In this document: positions 12,501 to 22,032 of the stretch, in pieces
Position numbering within the stretch: the first letter of the stretch is position 1
Layout of the letters: each line of letters opens with the position of its first letter
Assembly: GCA_963513935.1 (NCBI GenBank)
Contig: OY740771.1
Span: 10,507,138 to 10,571,137, forward strand
DNA from: Aphrophora alni
Lineage: Eukaryota; Arthropoda; Insecta; Hemiptera; Aphrophoridae
Direction: 5' to 3'
DNA length: 64,000 nt
Program-made: the position numbers and the translations under genes
The notes under the pieces: model-generated
Told to the model about the DNA's origin: nothing
The model's input: the letters and a program-made list of their open reading frames with translations, nothing else
Database searches by the model: none

Positions 12501-15500
12501 TAATTAAATTTAGATTAAGTTAAACAATTGAAAAAGTGTGCTACAGTATTTGTTTAATTTTTTTAATTTTTTATAGTTGTGAATTTAGCCACATAAAAGA
12601 GGGTTTTAGTCACTGATTTTAATTTAAGATCAGAAATCTAAAATATTAAATAATAGATTCAGCAAGGACAAACTTTAAAACTTTGTAACTTGATAATTTT
12701 TGACTGATTGAAGTTTTTAATTTAGTAATATTTACAAGTTAGATTAATTTAAAATCATTATCCTCTATAAAAAGTTAATTGTTAATACAATTATTTATCA
12801 ATTATTGAAATAATTTACAATAGAGGGGAAAATTATTGGTTTCTACTTTAGTTTAAGGGTGTGAAAATTAATAGACATGTAAAGATATTTTTCATTAACT
12901 GTTTTAAATTACATTGTAGTTATGTATAGAAATATAAAACAATGTTCCTAGTTTCTACTTCATATAACTATTTATTGCATTCTTAACTTCGAATTTAAAA
13001 TCAACAACTTTAAAAATTATAGAATCCAGTTTTGTGGGTTCTATAGAATTGATTGAATTTTTTTTTTTTATATACAATTTTTTAAACAAATAGCATGCTT
13101 TCTCGCCAATTTAACTTTAATCTATGTACAATTACAAATTAATGCATGGCCCTGTTTCATTAAAATAGATACAGGTTTAATATATTCCAAAGTTTTGGTC
13201 TAGTTTACTATTGATATAAATATCCTTTTTTTTTTTTACAGGTTGAAGAAATCAGTGGTGTCTGTATAATCCACTATGCTGGAAGTCTAAACTTTTCAAA
13301 TCAAAGATATTTTAAACAACAAGTTTACAAGTTAGTCGACAGAAATCCAAAGAAAGAATTAATAAAGACAAGTTCAGCAACGGCTAAAGTAACACCAATA
13401 GATATATACAGCAAGCAGGTAAAATCTATGTTACATCTTTCGACATTTTAAATCATAAAAGTAATAATATTTTTGATAAACACTCCCAATTTTAATATGG
13501 GGAAAATAGTATTAAGATTCACAATATAAATAACAAATAATTGTGTAGAATAAAATTTTGCATGCATATTGTCTAGAACATACTATTTAAGAAACCAAGA
13601 GATTTTCCTCTCAAGCCGTGTTTATATCTTCCAGACACACTTCCAAAGTTGTACTTTCCCGATAAGTCTATAAACAAATGCATGTTATCAAAAAGTGTTG
13701 GGTTTTCAAATTTTTAGAAAGTAAAATTATCTACCATTTAGGTTTTTGTTTTGTTTTTCTATGATTCAAATTGACGGAAATACAGATTTTTGAAAACAAA
13801 TTGTATGTACTTTATTAAATATTCTTTCATATTAATTCAAGAATAAAGTATATTCATTTTTTATAAAAAAACATGATTAAATTCTATTTAGATAATCAGG
13901 TTGCAACCAAAATTTAAATTCAACAAATTTAATAAAATTAAGTTTTCTTTTAGATGATTTTTAACATATAGGATGTATTAACATAAAATAAATGTTTACA
14001 GGAATTTGGTTTTATATGTGTTTACATATAATATTTTGTTTATATAAAATTATGTGCATTTCAGAATAAAAAAGACTTCTATATTTTAATCCAATATTCT
14101 GTTCAGTAAACTTGTTTTAAAAGAATTCACGACCCAAGAGATAATAATATTCACTAGTAGAATTTTTAATTTATTTTTATTTATTTATTTTTGTAATTAA
14201 TACATTACAAAATGGCGCCCAACTAAACTAGATAAACTTTTAACGAAACAGTTCTTCTTTTTGATAAAATAAGTATTGTTTCAATTGGAGTTGAGGCGAC
14301 ATTTTTTTCAGTGTTGCTATTTGTGTGATGGTTAGCCTAACCTCAGAGGTTAGCTTACAAGTATCAACAGAAAATGAAAGCCCATCTTGTTTCAAATAAA
14401 ATGTGTAAGTTTTCTGTGTTTTATAGTCCAATATTTATTTAAAGATTGTTCTATTATTGTTGCAGACAGAGTATATAATCCTAGATCTAAGTGCTGTGTT
14501 ATACATAGATCCCTCAGGAGCTCTTGCTTTAATCTCTCTTGCACATGAATTCTCACAGATTTCTGTCCGTACTTTACTTGCTGGAACGCCAGGTGAGAAA
14601 ACTAAACATATATTTCCTTAACTTTAATGTAATAGCAGATATTTCTTGTTGAAATTCCATATTCAAGGATAAAATAAAGCAAAAGCTTAAAGTTTCAAAT
14701 AATTAAAGAACATGTAAATAGCTGGAAACATGGCTATAGAAACTCTAACTTTGCTAACCACCTTTTGGACTCGGGTCATAGTTTTGATCCGAAATTGAAT
14801 GTTAAACTCTTACATATAGAAAATAAAAGCAATAGATTAAATAATTTAGAATGTTTAGAAATAAATAGATCTATTTCACTTAGGCCTATTCTCAACTTAA
14901 ATGACCAAATTGTATTAAATTCGTCACCTCTTCTAAAACCCATCCGCACCATAGTTCATTAACCTTTTTCTACCTGCCAGGTCATCCCCCTACCCTTTCC
15001 CCGATTTCTCTATTGTATTTCAGTTTCCTGTACTTATGTTTGAATAGTTGTCTATACCTGTAAATTATCAGTAGCCCGTCGATGCCGCAAGGCGAAACAA
15101 TTGTAGCTCATTTATACTAATAAATATTTGAAACTTTAAGCTTTTGCTTTATTTTATCCTTATATATTTCCTTGTCTTGTAGCCAATTTTAAAATAATAA
15201 GTTATTTAAAATCATTGAAAACAAAATCTTGTGTTGTATTGCTTATATATAAATAAGACTCTAACCCAATGGTCTCCATCATTTTATGAACTTATGGTTA
15301 TCATTTGAGACTGGATTGATAATCCTAAAGAGTTATACTTAAATTAAAATTGCATAGAATTACAAAATTGGGTAGTTTTCATGAAGTAACAATTGAGGCA
15401 ATTTTTAAAAGAAACACCGCTATATAATATTGCATTTCTAAATAAAAATATCGATCATATTACTACGTGTACCTATTTCACGTGGTTTTTACTTTCTATA

Positions 15501-16578
15501 TATAGTATAGAGAATGTGAAAATATTAATGTCAAGTATTTGGTGGATATATCCATTTTGAAGTCCCCTGTGGCAAAAATAGTGTTTTTGAGAATCTGTCT
15601 ATCTGTCTGTTGTCTGTCATATGTTCAGTACTCTAAAAGTCCAAACAAGTGGACCTATTTTAATCAAATTTGGTATGTGGTCATGTTTTGGTAATGTCTA
15701 GGAACTTCTTTTCATTTTCGGATAGCTAAAAATTTGGGTGTAACCGCCATATAAAAAAAGTAAGATCACTATTTTCTTAAAATCGGCTCTAATGTTTTTG
15801 ATCAAATTTTTCTCAAGTATAGTCTCTAGAAGGACCTATACAATATAAATATTGGTCATCATATCTCCTAAAATACTGTTAAATGATTTATTAGTAATAA
15901 ACTAAAAAGTCAGCTGTGGGACAGTTATAAAAGATATAATTTCTCAAAATTGGCTCCACCGATTTTGATCAAATTTTTGTGAATTATAAAGATTTATGAC
16001 CCAAATTCTGCGTGAAAAATAGCTTGTAAAAAAACTATGGTGGAGGAATAATTGGCAGAAAATAATAATGAATCTTAACCATCTTCATTAAAAGCTCATT
16101 ATTGCTACCCTGTCTTGGTAGTCAGTTTAGTAGCTCAGTTCATGTAAAAGGTCTTCACATAGTCAGAATTTACTATGGGAGCTAAACGATTCAAATCCGA
16201 ACACCACAGTATTAAAATGAAAAATTTCAAATATTTTTTTTATCCAATGAACTTCATAAAAATAAGTTTTTCTGTGTTGAATGCAATTTTAGTACTAGTC
16301 TTTCTTAATATAAGAAAAATCAAATATGCTAAAATGTTGACAGTAAATTTCAGTTTTAAAAACTATTGAAAACAACTTTACTCTATTATTTAACACAATT
16401 AACATATTATATTATTAATTTTAGTTTTTATTTTAATTTTACAGATTCTGTTTACGATACACTAAAAAAATGTGGATTATTTGATGATCTGTCATTAGCA
16501 TGTTTCCCCACAATACATGATGCTGTTATATTTGTCGAAAATAATAGATTGCAACCTCCTCAAAATACAAGACTCTAA
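1710..16578 (+). CDS. SLC26-family anion (sulfate) transporter, 3' portion, seven exons
   Basis: Exons, joined by GT-AG introns with consistent phase, are 1710-1843, 4108-4270, 8026-8202, 10703-10975, 13242-13418, 14466-14592 and 16445-16578 (1185 nt, about 394 codons with stop). SLC26 proteins are multi-pass plasma-membrane anion exchangers or transporters with a cytosolic STAS domain. Seen here: a hydrophobic segment with PVPIELIAVLLGT, the block NQELLAQ-GAGNLLGS followed by PYSASLSRS and GGRTQL (highly conserved in the family), the helix LASLIVVALKG, two last helices around VADGIVWLTTYLTVILVEI and IGLLVGVIVSNLI, and a complete STAS domain in the last three exons. The N-terminal half is missing. 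The short STAS loop is compatible with insect proteins annotated as sodium-independent sulfate anion transporters (SLC26A11-like), but orthology cannot be assigned. Introns are loaded with transposon debris; no frame damage is seen in the exons. Confidence 0.93.
2232..2950 (+). repeat. Dispersed repeat R1, copy 1
   Basis: Shares with the 9596-10365 copy, in the same order, the phrases AAATACTAACTAAACAAAAC / AAATGCTAACCAAACAAAAC, the TTATCACCAAAAATGTCAG block, GATTTTGTAGATTATTTTAA, and TTAAATGACAATGGTCAAGG. It is degenerate, with no intact coding region. The family is treated in the findings. Confidence 0.6.
2961..2985 (+). repeat. Interstitial TTAGG telomere-type tract
   Basis: Four perfect head-to-tail TTAGG units plus partial units at the ends. 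TTAGG is the canonical telomere repeat of many insect orders. The tract sits in an intron, so it is interstitial. Confidence 0.8.
3251..3892. mobile_element. piggyBac-type MITE, TTAA-flanked
   Basis: Ends are TTAACCCCTTAAGTGTTT on the left and the reverse complement of TTAACCGCTTAAGTGTTT on the right: one mismatch in 18, with the TTAA target duplication used by piggyBac elements. It has no coding capacity. Near the left end are two 16-bp palindrome-like words, GTCGGTTTAAGCCGAC and GTCGGCTAAAGCCGAC, which may be transposase-binding or other subterminal sites. Confidence 0.85.
4108..4270 (+). CDS. SLC26 exon
   Basis: Acceptor TTGTTTAG, donor GTAAAG. It encodes LPELKPPLFSLIPAIALDSL through to the NQELLAQ end. 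LP-x-LKPP, the helix LVIAVIAYVISISMALMFA and the Y-E-I-D-P-N-Q-E-L motif are classic SLC26 landmarks. It ends in phase 0. Confidence 0.93.
4530..4925 (+). pseudogene. 5'-truncated non-LTR retrotransposon (jockey/I-like) 3' end
   Basis: Broken frames still read QKMPIRIIS, a match to the QK-AIRII motif near the C-terminus of many jockey-like reverse transcriptases, and further on YNTLPKFIKDVVSLNKFK followed by WK-HLFL and a stop, the usual last residues of such ORF2 proteins. A short 3' UTR with AATAAA follows. Frameshifts and stops show that it is dead. Confidence 0.7.
4929..6251 (-). mobile_element. Decayed Tc1/mariner-superfamily transposon with transposase remnant
   Basis: Imperfect terminal inverted repeats, CAGGATGATCAG on the left and the reverse complement of CAGAGTGATCAG on the right, bound a 1.3-kb element. 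On the minus strand, broken reading frames give HDVRFHLTGYINSQNYHTW, GVWCAISREIIIGP, IFQQDGATCHTINIL and FWTERSPELSSLDFFLWGF. These correspond to the catalytic-core order of Tc1/mariner-like DDE transposases: the WCAIS region, the QDGA-H second Asp, and RSPELSxLDFFLWG. Several stops and frameshifts; not functional. Confidence 0.8.
6252..8025. other. Intron sequence with a poly(A) run
   Basis: A long adenine run at about 6818-6860, interrupted once upstream, may be an old retroposon tail. No retroposon body could be identified next to it. The remainder is AT-rich; small open frames at 7012-7278 and 7549-7749 match no family known to me. Confidence 0.4.
8026..8202 (+). CDS. SLC26 exon
   Basis: Acceptor TTTATTTTAG, donor GTAAGT. 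59 codons: GAGNLLGSCLSCLPYSASLS and onward through QQTVGGRTQLTSVISA to FETLPR. The PYSASLSRS and GG-TQL motifs are the most conserved stretch of the transport core (around helix 8 to 10). Phase 0 at both ends. Confidence 0.95.
8203..9516. other. Intron sequence, nothing firm
   Basis: Contains a G9 run near 8511. The segment 8520-9500 is less AT-rich than its surroundings and has a mosaic look typical of decayed repeats, but no protein motif could be read in any frame. Confidence 0.35.
9517..9556 (+). repeat. (GA)n microsatellite
   Basis: About 20 uninterrupted GA units, directly after GATGGGAGC. It gives an artefactual Arg-Glu open frame. Confidence 0.95.
9596..10365 (+). repeat. Dispersed repeat R1, copy 2
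   Basis: Most complete forward copy in the SLC26 gene. It contains the AACCAAACAAAACTCTTCAT start block, the AAATGACAGTGGTCAAGG block, CCAAATTTGATTAAAATTGG, and the end block GATCCATCACATAACTTTTT. A short open frame at its 5' side (from 9652) begins MSLWLSRKE but matches nothing recognised. Confidence 0.65.
10703..10975 (+). CDS. SLC26 exon, last transmembrane helices
   Basis: Acceptor TATTTTTCAG, donor GTAAGA. 91 codons starting CILASLIVVALKGVILQVKD, then the W-K-L-S-x-x-D block, two hydrophobic helices, and the cytosolic run IRPNIYLLARLANTEIYVD. The latter is the conserved linker into the STAS domain (R-P-x-x-x-L-A-R...T-E-I-Y-x-D). Confidence 0.95.
10976..12000. other. Intron sequence with poly(G) run
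   Basis: An uninterrupted G run lies at about 11021-11033. Nothing else was recognised; the minus-strand frame at 11465-11674 has no known motif. Confidence 0.4.
12001..12340 (-). pseudogene. LINE reverse transcriptase C-terminal fragment
   Basis: On the minus strand the frame at 12226-12026 reads ILRISWPVGISNQQLWECLL and then KIKGKKWKLIGHMLRGNE. The pattern ISN-x-x-LW ... I-x-x-RKWxxIGHxLR is the C-terminal signature of arthropod LINE ORF2 proteins of the CR1/RTE-like 'endonuclease-reverse transcriptase' type. Only this tail is present, so it is a dead fragment inside the SLC26 intron. Confidence 0.7.
12341..13241. other. Intron sequence, nothing recognised
   Basis: AT-rich, no supported feature. 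It ends in a T-rich tract and TTTTACAG acceptor. Confidence 0.4.
13242..13418 (+). CDS. SLC26 exon, start of STAS domain
   Basis: Acceptor TTTTACAG, donor GTAAAA. 59 codons: VEEISGVCIIHYAGSLNFSN, then QRYFKQQVYKLVDRNP and a Lys/Thr/Ser-rich stretch. This is the first beta strand and helix of STAS, followed by the variable intervening sequence, which is short here as in insect SLC26A11-like proteins. Confidence 0.93.
13419..14465. other. Intron sequence, nothing recognised
   Basis: AT-rich sequence with no protein motif or repeat end. Confidence 0.4.
14466..14592 (+). CDS. SLC26 exon, STAS core
   Basis: Acceptor TTGTTGCAG, donor GTGAGA. It encodes TEYIILDLSAVLYIDPSGAL and ends FSQISVRTLLAGTP plus one base. 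IILDLSAV-x-x-ID-x-SG is the STAS beta3-alpha2 signature, equivalent to the nucleotide-binding/phosphorylation loop of anti-sigma antagonist domains. Phase 1 end. Confidence 0.95.
14690..15145 (+). mobile_element. Penelope-like element 3' end: GIY-YIG tail plus hammerhead-like motif
   Basis: Lies inside the last SLC26 intron. From 14740 broken frames read NFANHLLDSGHSFDPKLNVK, then LLHIENKSNRLNNLECLEI and ILNLNDQIVL. The order F-A-x-H-L-x-x-x-GH-x-F ... I-x-x-x-N-R-L-N-x-L-E-x-L-E-I matches the C-terminal GIY-YIG endonuclease region of Penelope-like retroelements. About 100 bp after the stop comes GTCGATGCCGCAAGGCGAAA, a short hairpin followed by GAAAC, resembling a mutated hammerhead core. 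The same 3' sequence recurs on the minus strand at 54380-54465. Confidence 0.65.
15495..16060 (-). repeat. Dispersed repeat R1, reverse copy
   Basis: Reverse orientation, starting at TACTTTCTATATATAGTATA and reading through GTCTGTTGTCTGTCAT and TTTTAATCAAATTTGGTATG. These are the reverse complements of the terminal blocks of the forward R1 copies. No coding capacity. Confidence 0.6.
16445..16578 (+). CDS. SLC26 terminal exon with stop
   Basis: Acceptor TTTTACAG. The first two bases complete an Asp codon split with the preceding exon. It reads DSVYDTLKKCGLFDDLSLAC, then FPTIHDAVIFVENN and TAA at 16576-16578. V-x-x-x-L-x-x-x-G-L-F ... F-x-T-x-H-D-A-V is the expected end of a STAS domain. Confidence 0.95.
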
Positions 16579-16900
16579 AATTTAATATTTTAATTATTTA
16601 TGTATACGATTTGGAAAGGTTTGTATATAAGCATATTTATGTATGTACATAAACATGAGATATTTGAATATGTACATAAACTTAAGGTATTAGTATATGT
16701 ACATAAATGTGATATACAAGTATGGTGTATGTACATAAAAGTGAGGTATGAATGTACATAAGTCTAAGGTAATTTTAATTAATATATTAATTTTATGATT
16801 TTTTAAATGTAACTTGTCTCAAATTGTTTTTTTTTAAATATTTATTTTATTCAAATTAAAAAGTACAAACTTTTATTATTTATTAAAATAAACATTCAGG
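16579..16900 (+). promoter_or_regulatory. SLC26 3' UTR with Pumilio-type site cluster and poly(A) signal
   Basis: In the sense strand the octamer UGUAUAUA occurs at 16622-16629, and UGUACAUA at 16644-16651, 16671-16678, 16698-16705, 16730-16737 and 16753-16760. All match the PUF-family consensus UGUANAUA. Spacing of 23-32 nt suggests the cluster grew as a decaying minisatellite. The AATAAA at 16887-16892 is a candidate polyadenylation signal. The extent of the UTR is inferred. Confidence 0.65.
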
Positions 16901-17399
16901 GAGTATCAATTGGCATGATCCTTTCTACTTACTCTATATGAAATCAAATATGGGTTCAATCTTTTTCTTATGTTTAGTTTTACAATTGAAGGTAAACTTT
17001 AATTTTTACATAGACAGTGCCGATGATACATTGGATGAATTAATAATATATTCAGAAGTTATTCTTTATTTTTATTAAGTGTAAAATGGTGATTACATCA
17101 AAGAGATATTGTGGAACTTGTAGCATTTCATTTATATTATTTCTCATGTTATTAACAAAATCTTTTTGTATAAAAGTGTCCAAACAATTATTACTTGGTA
17201 CTAAAATATCATTAAAAATAAATATACAGTTACACATAGTAAAACACATACAAACATAACAAATTTCAATAGAATAACAATAATCAGCACCAATTAATTA
17301 CAAATAAAATAGCCACAATAACAATATTCCCAGTAATAGCTGAAAATGTTTTCAGATGCACACACCTGGGAGAGAAATTCCTCCACAGAGTAAAATGAT

Positions 17400-17695
17400 T
17401 TAGACAACAATAGTTCTCTTAGGCTTATCTTGAACTTGTATAGTTTTGAATATTCTTTAGTATTTCTGGCAGTTTATTGAACAAAGCCACTCCAGCTTCT
17501 GATGGTAACTTTTTAAATATACTTACTCTGTGTTGACCTAAATGTAAGTGGCTTCTGTATTGGGTACCATACTCACGTACATACTTGGTAGTGTTAATAA
17601 CCCTCAGCTCCCAGAAAGCATATTTGCATGTTTCTCGTCTATTTATTTTTTCCATTAGTCGTCATGCTCTTTTTTGTAAAATACAAAAGCCCTTC
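17400..17695 (-). pseudogene. LINE ORF2 C-terminal fragment
   Basis: On the minus strand an open frame ends REYGTQYRSHLHLGQHRVSI and FKKLPSEAGVALFNKLPEIL. The run Y-x-T-R-x-x-x-x-L-H ... P-x-x-x-G-V-x-L-F-N-K-LP is the usual C-terminal tail of jockey-like reverse transcriptases. Upstream, in another frame, LQKRA-RL matches the preceding QKRAIR motif. Truncated and frameshifted. Confidence 0.75.
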
Positions 17696-17699
17696 CACC

Positions 17700-18995
17700 A
17701 TTTTGAATTGATGAATCACCGCATAGTATGCTCCCATTACTTAGATGTGAATGTATAAGGCTAATAACAATATGGAACGGCTATAATAATGTATGAGATT
17801 TCTTGTTATGAATATACCAGAATTTAGTTTTTCTTGCATATTTCATCTATATGAAATTTCCAGGTAAGTCTATTATCAATAGCATGGAACAAACTATATT
17901 GTATAGCATATTTTTTTTATGCATCACAAAACCATTCTGTCATGTTTAAATTTTCTTCTATGCTGAAAGCTTCAATTGTTTTTTACTTTACAGGAATAAT
18001 TTTACAGCGTGTTCTGTATCTCATGCTATGTCCAATCGTAAAAATTTCACACAGAATGTTCCTATTTTATTTCATTTTTTCAATCTTTTTTTGATAATGT
18101 AATTAACTTTTTTTCTTTAATTCAATATTTAATTTGTAATGAATTATCTTTAATTTAATACTCCTCAAAAAGTATAGGGTTTTTTATCCACACAGACAAA
18201 ACATATGAATCAAATTGTAAAAAAAATTAACTATCTGTTTTCTCGTCATGGATAGTTAATTTACAGACAAATATCGTGACTTCTAGATATTCTCTTCTAC
18301 AGAATATCCTTTTTTGGTACAGTAAAGGAAAATAAAAGAATGTAGAGCTTCATACTTTTTCTTTGAAGTTGGTACAATCTCGTCATAGTACCCTAAGTGC
18401 TTTGTGCTTATTATGGCATACATATCAGATTTGAAATTTTTAATTTGAATAATATTCACTGTTGATACATATTTTTTTTCAAATTCCAGAATTGAAACTG
18501 TTTTCTTTTTTATGAACTGTATAATAAGGCCTCCAAAATAATGACCCCCAATTAATTTTTTTTATAGCCTTTAATACAATGTCTTCTTGTTTGATGACTC
18601 TATTGTAGAAATGATTTGTCATCAATATTTTTCTACTCAAATGATAACAACGTCAACAAAGTGTAACATAATAAAGTCACATTTGTGACATGCCGCAGTA
18701 AATATTGTGTGTCATATTGCATGCAACATACTATTTCACAATGTTTCCTATAAGGTAAATGTGGGAATAAAGTGTATTCATTAGTTTGGCTTGACACTAT
18801 TCCATAAGTGGTAAACCAAACAAATGTTCCTAAAAACAGTTTTTTTAATATTCATGAAATTTGATATGATCTATGAAATTAATTTAGTTTAATAGTAGTT
18901 TTAAACATGGTCTTTACAAAAAATGAAAATAAAGTTGTTTACAAGTTCAATCCATGCTATGCTTTATAATTAATTGTTAATGTTTCTGATTGGCT
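17700..18995. other. Intergenic, nothing recognised
   Basis: AT-rich with no supported exon, RNA gene or repeat end. Confidence 0.4.
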
Positions 18996-18996
18996 T

Positions 18997-20015
18997 AAGG
19001 TTAGTCACACCAACACAGTGTGTATAATATTATTCAGGTTAGGTTACATTTAAAAATATTGTTTCCCTTTGTTTTAAATCGAGCAATTCAAATATGCAGC
19101 AAGCTGTATAAATTACCTGCCAGCAAACGATTAGTTGATGATTTTTTTTTATGTATACATGTATTACCTTAATTAGGTTTTCCTACTTTTAGTAAGTAAG
19201 CATAGTTTTTGCTCAATTTTTTTAATTTTTGTGTTTATAACTTGTTGTGACATTTCTTTAATTTTTAAATTACTGTTTTTATTTTAAATAATAAATGGGT
19301 GTATAAATATTGTATAAATGAGCTTCCACAATAATTGTAAATATGCTCATAACAATGTATAATGAGAATTTATTTAAGCCTATTGTAAAATATGATAAAA
19401 GAGTTCCCGTTTGGTCTAGTGGCTAGATATTTTTGTTTTATTGTTGTTGTTTTAAGGCAAACAACAATTATTCTTCTTCGTCATTATTGTTTCACAAAAA
19501 AAAGAAGAATTAAGAAGATAAAATAAAGACTCCTACCCCTCAAATACTTTAAGGGTCAGAAGAGAACAATAGTTGGTCAAGAGAGATTAAGATTACATGA
19601 AAAAAGTAGTAGCTGCTCTAGGGATTGCCTTTCCCATACCCATTACAATGAGACATGAGGGTTTAATGTTTAGAGCTTTTGCTTTATGGCAAGATGTTTA
19701 GATTTTTATCCCTGTAAGGGCTAAAACATTTATGGTGTTGATCAAGCATCGTTGTGAGGTAAAATTTTGGAATTAGAATTGGTAGTGAATTCTGGTTACA
19801 AAAGCTAGAATTACAGTGATGGGAATTAAATGTGGCTGTCTGAAAGTTGATTTGAATAGCCATCTAATGGGCTTAGGTCCACAATGGTCTGTTGCACTAA
19901 AGATTATTATGCACATTGTGACAAGAAATTCTGAGGGGGGAACATTAACTGTTCAGTATGTTGCCATATAGTTTAAAATAATATTATCCATGCTGTGTTG
20001 GTGTGAATTGACCTT
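18997..20015. mobile_element. Candidate 1-kb element with inverted repeats
   Basis: AAGGTTAGTCACACCAACAC at the left is matched, as reverse complement, by AAGGTCAATTCACACCAACA at the right, and both continue inward to ATAATATTAT. A further GATTGGCTT/GATTGGTTT match lies outside. Non-coding. It contains the tRNA-Glu-like fragment at 19404-19430. Could be a MITE or two opposed copies of one repeat. Confidence 0.45.
19404..19430 (+). repeat. tRNA-Glu-like 5' half (A-box region)
   Basis: TTCCCGTTTGGTCTAGTGGC followed by TAGATAT closely resembles the 5' end of eukaryotic tRNA-Glu (acceptor strand, then the TGGTCTAGTGG A-box). No B-box or 3' half follows, so it is a decayed tRNA or the head of a tRNA-derived SINE, not an intact tRNA gene. 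Confidence 0.5.
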
Positions 20016-21200
20016 AAATATAAAATGAATCACCTGCCTAAAACCAATCACTTTGTACAAAGTTCTTACTTATGCTATACAATGACCCCAAAACTAAAGT
20101 GGGGCAATGTATAAGTGGGACCAATACACTATACCTATAATTAGCAGTGGAAAAACAATAATTGTATAAATTAAATAGTGATTTCTACATGAAAATGTAG
20201 GATTGCTACACAAAATTACATTTTAAAATCTATGGTCGTTACCGGTTTGTTTTATTTTATTTTGTAGATTTTTTGAGCATATATATTTTAGTTTTATTTA
20301 TTTTGTATACTTGTGTTATTTTAGACATTATTTTAACACAACATATTTTATTTGTGTAATAGTGCAGTATCACTGCATTAAACCCACACTGCCAACTAAA
20401 CATGAAACAGAATAGAAGTAGAAAGTTGTAAATTATGGCTCTTTACCAGTGTTCCACAATTTATTTTGTGGTAAACTTCAAGTCAGGTTTAAATCAGGAA
20501 CTATAGTCCTCTTTTCTTCTAACAAAGAAATTTTCCTATTTTAATATAAATTTATATTTCCATAATGACTGAGGGCCTGAACATGATAAAAATAATCTCT
20601 AATTTTATACATTTTTTTTTTCACTTATGCTTGAATTAAAGTATTGTCTAGTTAATTTTCTGTCAGCCATGCTTTCAAGTGCAATGATTATTAATTTTCT
20701 ATGACATAAAACATATTCAGTATTATTACTGTTTTTCTAGGTTTTACACTATATCATATCTTGTACTTTTGCTGATGTTTGAACCATATTACAATGATCT
20801 TTTTTAACTCTATAATTGACTCAGTAAAATAATGGCTGCAAGCTGTCATTATATATATCAGATAATAGTTGTTACTTCAGTACACATACTGAGTTTGTCG
20901 CTATCTATATTAGTAAAACATTTATTTTTTGAAGTTTATATATTTTTCCTAAGAAATACCCTCTAAAGACCACAACAAACATATTGATCACAATCTCTAG
21001 GTAAAAATTCAAGAATACATTACTGTACATGGTGCTCACTTCCAACATCTTTTGTAAAAATAAATGTGTAAAATTTAATGAATACTTACTTCTTTGTACA
21101 GGCTTCCAAAGTCAGATGACTCTAACAGCCTGATGTCCATAGTAGATTGTTGCCACCAACATCCACAGTGATCTGTCCGAGAGAACTAATGTGATTTCCC
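20016..21200. other. Intergenic, nothing recognised
   Basis: No supported feature. Dinucleotide-poor AT-rich sequence without long open frames. Confidence 0.4.
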
Positions 21201-21230
21201 TATCCACCACTGCTCCCCTCAAAGTATCTC

Positions 21231-21500
21231 TTATAATGCATGTGATTTTACAGTTAAGTAAGACGTGTTCAAGGGTCTCATCTTCCTGTTGTCAGTTGCC
21301 GTACAAAGATGACTCTGCCAGGTTGAATCAGTAATATTGACTATATTGTATATATGACCAATTCTTGTATGTGCCACGAAAGTGGCCGTCTTTTGAGACA
21401 TGTTCCTATATATATGTACACTTCTCCAGCAGTGTGACAATGAAAATCGTTGATTGTCGACAGGACCCCAGTTCAATGTTTCTACTGCATATTTTGCTCC
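21231..21500 (-). pseudogene. LINE RNase H-like fragment
   Basis: The minus-strand frame reads ATFVAHTRIGHIYNIVNIT and, further on, LNTSYLTVKSHAL. T-RIGH-x-x-x-x ... LTV-x-H is the C-terminal part of RNase H domains in I/jockey-type retrotransposons (usual form RxRIGHTxLTH ... LTVxHIL). The usual Cys pairs are degraded. Moderate certainty. Confidence 0.5.
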
Positions 21501-22032
21501 TAATTTGACCCAAGTTTAAGGAATAAATATTTTTTAAATATCAGTCATAAAAGCCAATACTGCCGCTTGAGTGGCTATGCTACTGAGGCAGGTTCTATTC
21601 GTAGGATGTGTTTTAAGTTACCTACCTTGTATTTTGTTGGTAATTGTAATACAGTTGAAACATCAACATAGGATGATTTTATGACAGAGCATAAAGCCCA
21701 GAAGACCAGTTGTTGATGACAACAATTGCTAAAGTTTAAAATCTATATTTTAGTATTTATTATAGTAATTTAATATTTAAAGTCAAACTAACGTTATATT
21801 ATATTATTTTGTTTTTTAAATTAAAATAAATATATTGTTAATGTGTTAGTGTTATTTATAATCACCTTACCTTGTCCTGTATAATCCTTTGATTTTTAGG
21901 CATATTGAAGATTGATATCATGCGGTTTCAAGACTAATATACGAGGTGTCAGTATTTACTGAACAAATCCTTCGCTACTGAATATCAATTGTGTAAAAGG
22001 TAAAGTCCATGCAACATGCACTATACAATCCA
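21500..22032. other. Intergenic, nothing firm
   Basis: A second CGAGGTGTC-like word at about 21940 resembles the mariner end 95 bp downstream but has no partner. Confidence 0.35.

Noticed and set aside
19404..19480. Intact tRNA-Glu gene
   Set aside because: No anticodon arm, B-box or complementary 3' acceptor strand follows the 5' half.
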